Of a stretch of 21,083 nucleotides of DNA, positions 7,859-15,417 are shown piece after piece. Position 1 is the first letter of the stretch. Every line of letters begins with the position of its first letter. A program made the position numbers and the translations under genes. The stretch is taken from positions 1 to 21,083 of the forward strand of contig JBBRGA010000053.1 of assembly GCA_038241115.1 (NCBI GenBank), read 5' to 3'. The stretch comes from JANYJJ01 sp038241115. Lineage in GTDB: Bacteria > Pseudomonadota > Gammaproteobacteria > Burkholderiales > Burkholderiaceae_C. The notes below the pieces were generated by a model that was given only the letters and a program-made list of their open reading frames with translations, was not told the origin of the DNA and made no database searches.

Positions 7859-9250
7859 ATGACCACGCCATCGCCATCGCCATCATCTCGACGCGAATTC
7901 CTCAAGCGCGCCAGTGCCGTTTCCCTGACCGGCGTGGCCGCGCCATGGGCCTTGAATTTGGCCGCCATGGGTGAGGCCGCCGCTGCTGCCGCCACCGACT
8001 ACAAGGCGCTGGTTTGCGTGTTTTTGTACGGCGGCAACGACTACGCCAACACCGTGGTTCCGTATGACGTGGCCAGTCACAGCGCCTACACCACGCAGCG
8101 CGCGGCGATTGCCATAGACCGCGCCACGCTGGGCAGCACCGTGCTCAATCCGACCACCGCGTTGCCCGGAGGCCGTCAATACGCGCTGGCTCCAGAGCTG
8201 GCACCGCTGATTTCAGTGTTTGATGCGGGCCAAATGGCCGTGATGCTCAACGTGGGCACCTTGGTGCAACCCATTACCAAGCTGCAGTACACCAACAGAT
8301 CGGCGCCGCTGCCGCCCAAACTGTTTTCGCACAACGACCAGCAATCGGTGTGGCAATCGTCGTCCCCGGAAGGCTCCACTTCAGGCTGGGGCGGGCGCAT
8401 GGGCGACCTGTTTGCGGCCGGCAACGGCAAGGCCACCTTCACTTGCGTGAGCGTGTCCGGCAATGCGGTCTATTTGTCCGGGCAAACCGCCGTGCAATAC
8501 CAGGTCAGCACCGGCGGATCGGTGCCTCTGAGTGCGCTCAAAACACCCTTGTTCGGATCGCAGGCATGTTCTGATGCGCTGCGAAACCTGGTCACCGCGC
8601 CCGCCACCCATTTGTTTGAGGCAGAGCACGCGCGCGTCATGAAGCGCTCTATCGATGCCGATGTCGAGTTGACTTCCGCGCTGGCCGGCAGCGCCGCACT
8701 GCGAACGGTATTCCCCGCTGGCAACTCGCTCGCCGCACAGTTGGCCATGGTGGCGCGCATGATCTCGGCGCGCACTGCGCTCAGCGCCAAACGGCAGGTG
8801 TTTTTTGTCTCGCTCGGCGGCTTTGACACGCACGACAACATCCTTACCGACCACCCCGCCTTGATGGCGACCGTGGGTCAAGCCTTGGCGGCATTTCAAG
8901 CGGCCACCGCAGAGCTGGGCGTCAGCAACAGCGTGACCACGTTCACTGCCTCGGACTTCGGCCGCACGCTGACCACCGACGGCGACGGTTCGGACCACGG
9001 CTGGGGCAGCATGCACTTCGTGCTCGGCGGTGCGGTCAAAGGCAAAGCGTTCTACGGCAACGCGCCGGTGATTGCCAACAACGGCCCTGACGACGTCGGG
9101 CAGGGTCGCTTGTTGCCGGGCATGGCGGTGGACCAGTTCGGCGCCACGTTGGCCAATTGGTTCGGCGTGAGCAACACCGACGCAGCCAGCGTGCTGCCCA
9201 ACATCGGCAACTACAGCTTGCGTGATGTGGGCTTTATGTCGGCTTCATGA
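7859..9250 (+). CDS. DUF1501-family protein with Tat signal
   Basis: Protein of 463 residues of the DUF1501 family (function unknown; related to alkaline-phosphatase/sulfatase-like proteins). The N-terminus carries a twin-arginine motif, SRREFLKRA (R11-R12), followed by a hydrophobic segment and an Ala-rich cleavage region near residues 38-45. It should therefore be exported folded through the Tat system. Family segments include VFLYGGNDYANTVVPYD, LGGFDTHDN and FGRTLTTDGDGSDHGWG, whose His/Asp residues could bind metal. It starts 21 bp after the DUF1800 stop and is almost surely co-transcribed with it. Its last 40 bp overlap the 3' end of the convergent elaA-like gene. Confidence 0.93.
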   Translation: MTTPSPSPSSRREFLKRASAVSLTGVAAPWALNLAAMGEAAAAAATDYKALVCVFLYGGNDYANTVVPYDVASHSAYTTQRAAIAIDRATLGSTVLNPTTALPGGRQYALAPELAPLISVFDAGQMAVMLNVGTLVQPITKLQYTNRSAPLPPKLFSHNDQQSVWQSSSPEGSTSGWGGRMGDLFAAGNGKATFTCVSVSGNAVYLSGQTAVQYQVSTGGSVPLSALKTPLFGSQACSDALRNLVTAPATHLFEAEHARVMKRSIDADVELTSALAGSAALRTVFPAGNSLAAQLAMVARMISARTALSAKRQVFFVSLGGFDTHDNILTDHPALMATVGQALAAFQAATAELGVSNSVTTFTASDFGRTLTTDGDGSDHGWGSMHFVLGGAVKGKAFYGNAPVIANNGPDDVGQGRLLPGMAVDQFGATLANWFGVSNTDAASVLPNIGNYSLRDVGFMSAS

Positions 9251-9753
9251 CGGCTTGACGCGCGCAAAAGCATCTCGGTGTGCGGTATGCCGTCCTCCAG
9301 GTAGCGCTCGCCGACGACAGCAAAGCCGAAGCCTGCGTAAAAGCTTTCCAGGTGGCTTTGTGCCGAAATGCGCAAACCCAAATCGGGGTAGACGATTTGC
9401 GCGTGGGCGAGCACACGATTCACCAACTCACGACCCAGACCCTGGCCGCGCCCGGCTTGCGTGGTCACCACGCGTCCCATCGACGGCTCGGCGTATGCCA
9501 CGCCGGGTGCCACCAAGCGGGCGCAGGCCAATGGCACGGTGTGGGTCGTCGAACACTGCGCCGACCAAGCCGCCATGTGATGCGACTTCGAATCGCGTCC
9601 GTCGGCGTCGAGGTAGGCACAGTTTTGTTCCACCACAAACACTTGCTGGCGCGCGGTGTAGATGTTTTGAAGCTCATGCACCGTCAGCTCGGCGAAGGTG
9701 CAAAAGCGCCAGGTCAGTGGCAACAAGAAACCGGGATGTGGAGGTGTGCGCAT
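9211..9753 (-). CDS. elaA: ElaA-type GNAT N-acetyltransferase
   Basis: GNAT-fold acetyltransferase of 180 residues; the substrate of ElaA proteins is not firmly known. It shares the family segments QVFVVEQNCAYLDADGRD (about 37-54), the acetyl-CoA loop GRVVTTQAGRGQGLG (about 93-107), and AQSHLESFYAGFGFAVVGERYLEDGIPHTEM toward the C-terminus. The first 13 residues precede the usual family start and about 16 extra residues follow the usual end, where the frame runs antisense into the DUF1501 gene (40-bp overlap, 9211-9250). It lies downstream of the ECF sigma gene on the same strand but 126 bp away, with a dispersed repeat between, so it is probably a separate unit. Confidence 0.9.
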   Translation of the reverse strand: MRTPPHPGFLLPLTWRFCTFAELTVHELQNIYTARQQVFVVEQNCAYLDADGRDSKSHHMAAWSAQCSTTHTVPLACARLVAPGVAYAEPSMGRVVTTQAGRGQGLGRELVNRVLAHAQIVYPDLGLRISAQSHLESFYAGFGFAVVGERYLEDGIPHTEMLLRASSRHEADIKPTSRKL

Positions 9754-9822
9754 GGCCGCATTTTGCGACCCGTGTTTGCAACAGAACCCCGCTATGGATG
9801 AGGCCCTTTGAGGGCTGAATTC

Positions 9823-9871
9823 ATCCGGTCACCCTGAGGTATCGAAGGGCTCGTACAAAACCGCACCGGAT
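9823..9871. repeat. Dispersed GGTATCGAAGGG-type repeat, copy A
   Basis: CCCTGAGGTATCGAAGGGC (9832-9850) recurs in related form at 13641-13685 and 20060-20085. Here it is enclosed by 7-bp inverted arms ATCCGGT (9823-9829) and ACCGGAT (9865-9871). It lies between elaA and the ECF sigma gene, and looks like a short REP-like intergenic element. Confidence 0.6.
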
Positions 9872-9879
9872 CAATAACT

Positions 9880-10467
9880 TCAGCCCAAAGCGCTGCCGCC
9901 CAATTCGCGGTGCAACCACGCGCGGGCCAAGGCCCAGTCGCGTTTCACGGTGGCCAGCGAAAGGTTCAGCACCTCGGCCACCTCTTCGTTTTCCAGGCCG
10001 CCAAAAAATTTCAGCTCCACCACCTTGGCGGCGCGCATGTCCACCGCTTCAAACGCGGTCAGCGCGTCGTGAACCGCGACCACATCGGCTGACACGTCCA
10101 TGCCGATTTGCTGTGCCTCGGTCAAGTCCAGGGACACCAGAGCCGCGTCGCGCTTGTTGGCGCTTTTAGCGACGGCATGGTTCACCAAAATGCGCCGCAT
10201 CATGGTGCTCGACACCGCTAAAAAGTGGCCGCGGCTGGTCCACTGGGTGCGCGTCTGCTCGGCCATGCGAAACCACGCCTCATGCGCCAAAGCGGTGGCC
10301 GACAGCGTGTGGCCCATGTCCTCGCGGTGCATGTGATTGCGCGCAATGCGGTGCAACTCGTCGTACAAAAGCGCAAACAGCTCGCTGTTGGCGTCAGGCG
10401 TGGGCGCATCCAGCCCAGCCAGCCACTGCGTCACGTTTTGCGCTTCAAGTTTCGGTGAACTGCTCAT
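9880..10467 (-). CDS. ECF sigma factor of the Ser/Thr-kinase-linked type (ECF43-like)
   Basis: Sigma factor of 195 residues with only regions 2 and 4. Region 2 includes LYDELHRIARNHMHRE and LSATALAHEAWFRM (about 55-68), then MMRRILVNHAVAKSANKR. Region 4 is a helix-turn-helix, VVELKFFGGLENEEVAEVLNLSLATVKRDWALARAWLHREL (about 149-189). The usual acidic DAED-type residues of region 2.2 are replaced by SATA (56-59), putting Thr58 there. In ECF43 sigma factors such as Vibrio EcfP, a dedicated Ser/Thr kinase phosphorylates a threonine in this region to allow RNA polymerase binding. No anti-sigma gene is adjacent; instead it is divergent from a Ser/Thr kinase gene, 193 bp apart. Family membership is strong, while activation by the neighbouring kinases is inferred. 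Confidence 0.92.
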   Translation of the reverse strand: MSSSPKLEAQNVTQWLAGLDAPTPDANSELFALLYDELHRIARNHMHREDMGHTLSATALAHEAWFRMAEQTRTQWTSRGHFLAVSSTMMRRILVNHAVAKSANKRDAALVSLDLTEAQQIGMDVSADVVAVHDALTAFEAVDMRAAKVVELKFFGGLENEEVAEVLNLSLATVKRDWALARAWLHRELGGSALG

Positions 10468-10660
10468 ACCACTTCAGATTTTTGCACCCGCTCTGAGCCT
10501 TGACGCATCTGAAAGCGGCGTAATTTGGCACATGCTTATGTTTTCGCATCGGCTGCTGCGATCAGGAGCCAAACGGCCCTGAAATCTTACCTTCGCGCTC
10601 TAGGCTTTGTGTTCCTGGTCTCATTCGCCACCCCGCTCGCTGCCCTCGTCTGACCTCACC

Positions 10661-13582
10661 ATGCCCGTCGCGCCTCAAGACCCTCCCAATTGGAAAAAGG
10701 TGAAAGCCTTGTTCGAAGAGGTTGCCGATCTGTCTGCCGACGCGCGGGAGCTTCGCCTGGCTGCGGCGGATGTGAACGAGGCCATTCGCGAAGAGGTGCG
10801 CTCGCTGTTGGCGCACCACCCGGCCGCAGACTTGGTCGCGCCCGACTTCTTGAACCAGCCCGCAGCGGCTCAGGTGCTGAACCCACCCCAAAGCGCACCG
10901 GGCAGCCTTTCGGGGTTGTCTGCGCAGGCGGATGGGCGGTCGAATGGTCAACAGAACGGGCAACAGAACGGGCAACCGAACCAGCAGCCCGACGGGCAAG
11001 ACCGCCAAGGCCAGCGCTTCGGCGCGTGGCAAATCGTCGGCCCCTTGGGCTCGGGCGGCATGGGCGATGTGTTTGAAGCGCGTCGCGCCGACGGCAGCTA
11101 CAACGGCCGCGCTGCGGTCAAGCTGCTCAAGCGCGGCATGGACAGCGTGGCGGTGCTGAGGCGGTTTGCCTCCGAGCGACAAGCCCTGGCGCGCCTGAAC
11201 CACCCGCACATTGCGCGCCTGCTGGACGCCGGTGCCAGCGAAGACGGCTTGCCCTACTTCGTCATGGAATTCGTGGCTGGCCTGCCCATCGACCAAGCGG
11301 TACGCGGCTTGCCTTTGGAAGCACGCCTGAATCTGTTTTTGCAGCTTGCCGATGCGGTGGCGCACGCGCATCGCAACCTGCTGGTGCACCGCGACCTCAA
11401 GCCCGGCAATGTGCTGGTCACGTCAGAGGGCGAGGTCAAGTTGCTCGACTTCGGCATCGCCAAAGCGCTCGACCCGCTGGAGGGCGCGGACGGCTCCGAC
11501 AGCAACACCACGGTGGGTGGCGTGCGTCCCTACACGCCCAACTACGCCAGCCCCGAGCAAGTGCGCGGCGAGCCGGTCAGCACCGCCACCGACATCTACA
11601 GCCTGGGTGTGCTGCTGTACCAGCTGCTCACCGGCGTGCGCCCCACCGGCCGCGCGGCCACCACGCCGCTGGAGGCCGCGCGCAGCGTGCTCGAAGAGCA
11701 GCCCACTCGCCCCAGCAGCCTGAGCGCCGATCTCACCGCGGACCCACAGTGGATGAACACGCGCAAGCGTTTGCAGGGCGACCTCGACAACATCTTGCTG
11801 AAGGCGTTGGAGAAGTCGATAGATCGCCGCTACGCCAGCGTCGACGCCCTGGTGGCCGACGTGCAGAACTATCTCGCCGACCGCCCCGTCAATGCGCGGC
11901 CGGCCAGCGTGGCCTATGTGGCCCGAAAGTTTGTGGGGCGCAATCCGTGGGCGGTGCTGGCCGCCACGCTCGGCAGCGTCGGCCTGACCACTGGCCTGGC
12001 GGCCACCTTGCTTCAGGGCAAAGCCGCGGCCGCGCTGGGCGTGGTGGGGCTCACCGGCGGCTTGGGGTTGGCCTTGCTGCGAGGCCGTCAAGCGGCGGTA
12101 TCGCGCGATGAGGCACAGCGCCAATTGGGTGAGATCAAACGAATCACCACCGACATTGTTTTCAACTTTGGCGATGCCTTGACGCGCCTGCCCGGTGGCA
12201 TGAAAGCGCAGGAGGCTTTGCTTCAGCAGACCCTGGCGTCGCTGGACACCGCGCTGCGCGCCTCGCCCAAAGACCCCGATCTGATTTCGTTGGTGGCCTC
12301 TGCGCTGGGTCGCATCGCCGAGCTGCAGGGCAGCGCGCGGCAGGCCTCAGCGCAGCGCGCCGCCGAAGCGTCTGCCACCGTGACGCGCGCCCTGGCTTTG
12401 GCCGACAGCGTGTGGAGCGAACGTCTGTGGGACTGGCGCTTTGCCAGCTGGCACATTCGTACGCTCACCGTGCAGGCGCAGTTGCTGCGCCATCAGGCGC
12501 GTCCTGCCGACGGCTTGGTCGCGCTCGAGCGAGCGGCCCAAAGAAGCTCCGCAGCGTTGCTTGAAAAACTCACCGCCGAAGGCCGGGCGCACATCATTGC
12601 CGAGCGTGGCGCGGTCCATATCTTTTCAGCGCAAATGAATGCGCACGCCACCGAGCCCAACCTGTTCCGCCCCGACCGCGCCTTGGCGCAGCTTCTGTTG
12701 GCCGAGGCCGACTACCGCACGCTGCTTGAAGACACCGAGTTGCTGCGACAGCTGGATCGCGACCTGACCCCCGGCGATGTGAGTGCCCGCGACGCCCTGA
12801 CCCACCAACTGGCGGTGGTTTTGAGCGGACAAGCCGTCGCGCACGGCCAGCTCGACAACGTGCCGCAAATGCTGCGCCTGGCGCAAGCCGCGCTGGCCAC
12901 TCGCGAAGACAACTTGAAGCGCGAGCCCGACAACCTGGCGTGGCGCGACGGGCTGATTGCCGACGCCAACGTGCTGGCCATGGCGCAGCTGCGCAGCGCC
13001 GACCCGGCTGCGGCGTTGGCGTCGATGCAACTCAGCTGGCGCACCGCCGAGGCTTTGGCAACGCAAGAGGGCGCGAGCAGCAAGTGGGCGCAACTCAAAC
13101 CCAGCCTGGCGCCTCAGTACGCGAAAGCCTTGGCCGGGGTGGGACAGCACGAGCAGGCGCTGGAGGTCTACGACATCGCACTGCGCCCTCTGGCGGCACC
13201 GCCCCTGACGACCGATGCGAGGTCTGAACTTCATCAGCAGGCTCGACAGTTGCGGCTGGCCACCTTGCAGATTGGCTATGCAAAGTCGCTGCGCGCTTGC
13301 CAGCAAGCGAATGCAGCCGATGCGATGCTGGACAGCGTCTTGGGGTCGCTGAAGTGGCCGGGTGCGGGTGTGGATGCGGGCGCAGGTGCGGGCTTGGGCT
13401 GGCGCCCCGAGCTGCAGCGCGATGTCGACCTGAGCTTGGCGCAATGCTTTGCAGCTCTGGCCGAAGCGCGCCCTGAATCAGCAGCGCAGTGGCGCACCCA
13501 AGCGCGCGAGGCGCTAAGCCGTGCTGAACAGCGGCAAACGCTGGGTGACGACCATCTTGGGTGGGTGGCAGCTGTTGCTTAG
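10661..13582 (+). CDS. Membrane Ser/Thr protein kinase with C-terminal helical repeat domain (kinase 1)
   Basis: Protein of 973 residues. A short N-terminal helical segment (10-55) and a Gly/Asn/Gln-rich linker (about 92-118) precede a PknB-type kinase domain. That domain has the glycine loop VGPLGSGGMGDVF (126-138), AAVK lysine (K154), HRDLKPGN (243-250), DFG (263-265) and activation segment SNTTVGGVRPYTPNYASPEQ, so all catalytic residues are present. Two hydrophobic segments (about 431-451 and 457-473) suggest one or two membrane passes. About 500 residues of Ala-rich, TPR-like helices follow and could be the sensor. I chose the ATG at 10661 because the kinase-2 paralogue begins equivalently; an upstream in-frame start at 10607 adds 18 residues of no clear family character. 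It is divergent from the ECF sigma gene, its likely target. Confidence 0.93.
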   Translation: MPVAPQDPPNWKKVKALFEEVADLSADARELRLAAADVNEAIREEVRSLLAHHPAADLVAPDFLNQPAAAQVLNPPQSAPGSLSGLSAQADGRSNGQQNGQQNGQPNQQPDGQDRQGQRFGAWQIVGPLGSGGMGDVFEARRADGSYNGRAAVKLLKRGMDSVAVLRRFASERQALARLNHPHIARLLDAGASEDGLPYFVMEFVAGLPIDQAVRGLPLEARLNLFLQLADAVAHAHRNLLVHRDLKPGNVLVTSEGEVKLLDFGIAKALDPLEGADGSDSNTTVGGVRPYTPNYASPEQVRGEPVSTATDIYSLGVLLYQLLTGVRPTGRAATTPLEAARSVLEEQPTRPSSLSADLTADPQWMNTRKRLQGDLDNILLKALEKSIDRRYASVDALVADVQNYLADRPVNARPASVAYVARKFVGRNPWAVLAATLGSVGLTTGLAATLLQGKAAAALGVVGLTGGLGLALLRGRQAAVSRDEAQRQLGEIKRITTDIVFNFGDALTRLPGGMKAQEALLQQTLASLDTALRASPKDPDLISLVASALGRIAELQGSARQASAQRAAEASATVTRALALADSVWSERLWDWRFASWHIRTLTVQAQLLRHQARPADGLVALERAAQRSSAALLEKLTAEGRAHIIAERGAVHIFSAQMNAHATEPNLFRPDRALAQLLLAEADYRTLLEDTELLRQLDRDLTPGDVSARDALTHQLAVVLSGQAVAHGQLDNVPQMLRLAQAALATREDNLKREPDNLAWRDGLIADANVLAMAQLRSADPAAALASMQLSWRTAEALATQEGASSKWAQLKPSLAPQYAKALAGVGQHEQALEVYDIALRPLAAPPLTTDARSELHQQARQLRLATLQIGYAKSLRACQQANAADAMLDSVLGSLKWPGAGVDAGAGAGLGWRPELQRDVDLSLAQCFAALAEARPESAAQWRTQAREALSRAEQRQTLGDDHLGWVAAVA

Positions 13583-13640
13583 GCCGTGATCGCCGCGGGC
13601 AAAGCCGGAGAACGCGCATCTTCATCCCGTTCGCCTTGAT

Positions 13641-13685
13641 CCTTTGATACCTCAGGACAGAGTGCGCGTTGCGTATCGAAGGGTT
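13641..13685. repeat. Dispersed GGTATCGAAGGG-type repeat, copy B (inverted pair)
   Basis: CCTTTGATACCTCAGG (13641-13656) is a diverged reverse complement of the core of copies A and C, and GTATCGAAGGGTT (13673-13685) is a second half in direct orientation. The arms CCTTTGATAC and GTATCGAAGG pair at 9 of 10 positions, giving a hairpin-like REP-type unit. Confidence 0.6.
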
Positions 13686-13718
13686 CTAGCCACGAATCAG
13701 CGGGTCGCGACTTGCGCC

Positions 13719-13802
13719 GCAGGCGCCAAGGCCCGAGGGGCCAACGCCCTCATGAGCGGGTACGCAAAATCGGTCGTCAGCCCCTCGGGCCTTGGCGCCT
13801 GC
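13719..13802. repeat. 23-bp perfect inverted repeat with 38-bp spacer
   Basis: The arm at 13719-13741 (starting GCAGGCGCCAAGGCCC) is the exact reverse complement of 13780-13802 (ending GGGCCTTGGCGCCTGC). The spacer has a small nested palindrome, CTCATGAG (13749-13756). In RNA this would be a very stable stem. There is no T-run after either arm, so it is not a plain intrinsic terminator. Confidence 0.9.
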
Positions 13803-13845
13803 TCGGAGGTTGTGTGTTCGTTGCCGAGTCGTTGCGAGTTTCTTG

Positions 13846-13881
13846 ATGGCGCGAATGGCGCGAAAGGCGCCAAGTGCGCGA
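13846..13881. repeat. 9-bp degenerate tandem repeat
   Basis: Four consecutive 9-bp units are seen: ATGGCGCGA, ATGGCGCGA, AAGGCGCCA and AGTGCGCGA. No function is evident. Confidence 0.65.
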
Positions 13882-13996
13882 AATTAATTTCAGCGTCGGC
13901 GTGAGCCTTTTCGGCGGTTTCTTTTGCGTTTGTGAGTAAGGCAAGCCAAGTCGGGGCTGGCCGCATGTCACCAGTCCACTCATCAGGAAACTCACC

Positions 13997-15202
13997 ATGT
14001 CGTTGTACTCACGTTCGTCTGCGCCTCTGTCTGTTCTGACCGCTGCGCTTGTCTCGATGGCCGTTGTGGGTTGCGGCGGCGGTGACGATGCGGTGACACC
14101 TCCGCCGCCTGGCGGCGGTGTCACGCCGCCAGCGGCTGCCAGCACCACCATCACCGGTGCGGTGGTCAAAGGCCCGGTGGCTGCGGCCCAAGTTTGTGGC
14201 TACACCGTGGCGGCCAATGCGCGCGGCACGGCTTTGGGCAGTTGCACCACCTCAAATACAAGCGGCAACTACACGCTCACGCTGCCTGCGGGCAGTGGGC
14301 CGCTGTGGATTGAAGCGATTGGCGGCACCTACACCGACGAAACCACCGGCGCGCCCACCAGCCTGGCCGCAGGCAGCGCTTTGCGCTCCATCGTCACCGC
14401 CAACGGTGCCAATGTCAGCGCCATGCTCACGCCGTTGACCTCGCTGGCGCTGAACGCCGCCGTGGCCGCGGTGGGCTCCAGCGGAACGCTCGACGCCGCT
14501 GCCTTCAGCGCCGCCGCCACTCAACTGTTGAGCACCTTCAACCTGGACAGAGCGCTGAACATCAGCACCACGGTGCCAACGTTCGGCAGTGGCATCAACA
14601 GCTACGGAACGGCGCTGACGGCGATCTCGAGAATGGTGGCGAACGGGCAGTCGCTGGCAACCATCCTTGCTGCTCAGCCGTCGGCATTGGCAGCGGCTTA
14701 CGCCACGGCGGCGACACCGCCGCCAAGTGGAGTTTCGGGCCAGAGGCTGCGGTTGGATTTCAGCGCGGTGTCAGCCGATTTTAACGGCTCGCCAGCGGTT
14801 TTCGACCTCGCTGAGTCTGCCTCCAGCACTTTCGCTGGTGACATCAACGGAGTCACCCCGGGCTTCTTCACTGCCGCACCTGCGCGTCAAGTGCAGTTCA
14901 CGGTTGCTTCGCCCGGCGGCGCTGGAACCGCCAAGGTGGTCCCTGGAAACTACTTTGTGGGCGCCACCAGCTCCGGCCTCTTCGCTACCGTCTTCTACAA
15001 CGAGGGTCTGGCTGGCTGGCAAGGAACGAGCGGCACGGTGGTTGTCGAGAGTTTGGTCGGCGACATCATGAAGTTCAGCTACGTCAACGTTCGCATGGAA
15101 CCCAGCCGTCGCTTCGGCAGCACCACGTCGCTGGGCAGCTTTACTTTCAACGGAGGCGGCAATGCGCGCATCAGCTGCTTGACAGCTACAGCGTGCCAGT
15201 AA
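13997..15202 (+). CDS. Predicted outer-membrane lipoprotein with Ig-like N-terminal domain
   Basis: Protein of 401 residues, start supported by AGGAAA 6 nt before the ATG. A signal peptide with lipobox VVGC (Cys26) is followed by a Gly/Asp/Pro-rich linker. Glycine at +2 rather than Asp suggests outer-membrane sorting by the usual rule. A beta-rich domain follows (about 49-110, TITGAVVKGPVAAAQVCGYTV then SGNYTLTLPAG), resembling carboxypeptidase-regulatory-like folds of many Burkholderiales lipoproteins. A helical Ala/Thr/Ser-rich middle and a beta-rich C-terminal part ending CLTATACQ complete it. I recognise no catalytic motif. It lies between two paralogous kinases on the same strand, so it may be an output or sensor of the sigma-kinase module; that is inference from position only. 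Confidence 0.85.
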   Translation: MSLYSRSSAPLSVLTAALVSMAVVGCGGGDDAVTPPPPGGGVTPPAAASTTITGAVVKGPVAAAQVCGYTVAANARGTALGSCTTSNTSGNYTLTLPAGSGPLWIEAIGGTYTDETTGAPTSLAAGSALRSIVTANGANVSAMLTPLTSLALNAAVAAVGSSGTLDAAAFSAAATQLLSTFNLDRALNISTTVPTFGSGINSYGTALTAISRMVANGQSLATILAAQPSALAAAYATAATPPPSGVSGQRLRLDFSAVSADFNGSPAVFDLAESASSTFAGDINGVTPGFFTAAPARQVQFTVASPGGAGTAKVVPGNYFVGATSSGLFATVFYNEGLAGWQGTSGTVVVESLVGDIMKFSYVNVRMEPSRRFGSTTSLGSFTFNGGGNARISCLTATACQ

Positions 15203-15417
15203 ACGCGTGATCCCGCGTCAAGAGGGCTGGTTTGTATGCAGCAAGTCGCTTGCACCGAGCCCCGTATGGCCGGTTCGCAAGTGCCTCACTGGACGGGATG
15301 CCGCAATCATTCAAGCTGTAGCCGAAATTCAGGTGGTGAACAGGCGCAGCTGCCAGGTACAGCGCGGCGGGGCGCGGCAAAGCGATACTGACATCGCCCT
15401 TTCTCTAACCCACCGCC

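Larger units (their letters stand above)
13583..13996. other. 414-bp gap between kinase 1 and the lipoprotein gene; no gene supported
   Basis: The gap holds a dispersed-repeat copy (13641-13685), a 23-bp perfect inverted repeat (13719-13802), a 9-bp degenerate tandem repeat (13846-13881), and the lipoprotein leader with its ribosome site. Short open frames here show only low-complexity Ala-Pro-Phe repeats and no domain. The density of repeats suggests an old insertion or recombination scar between the two genes. Confidence 0.6.

Noticed and set aside
10500..10526. TTGACG and TAATTT as a promoter for kinase 1
   Set aside because: The spacer is only 15 bp and the start would be over 120 bp from the gene; too weak to list.
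10525..10545. Possible sigma54 promoter (TTGGCAC) between the sigma factor and kinase 1
   Set aside because: The GC of the -12 element is missing at the required 10-bp distance from the GG of the -24 element.
10607..10660. Upstream start of kinase 1 at 10607
   Set aside because: The 18 extra residues (Ser/Pro-rich) have no counterpart in kinase 2, whose start corresponds to the ATG at 10661.
13697..13966. Open frame on the minus strand with repeated Ala-Pro-Phe
   Set aside because: It is a translation of the 9-bp repeat and the inverted repeat, with no domain and no ribosome site.
13583..13996. Insertion sequence or phage remnant in the repeat-rich gap
   Set aside because: No transposase or integrase fragment and no clear target-site duplication is visible.
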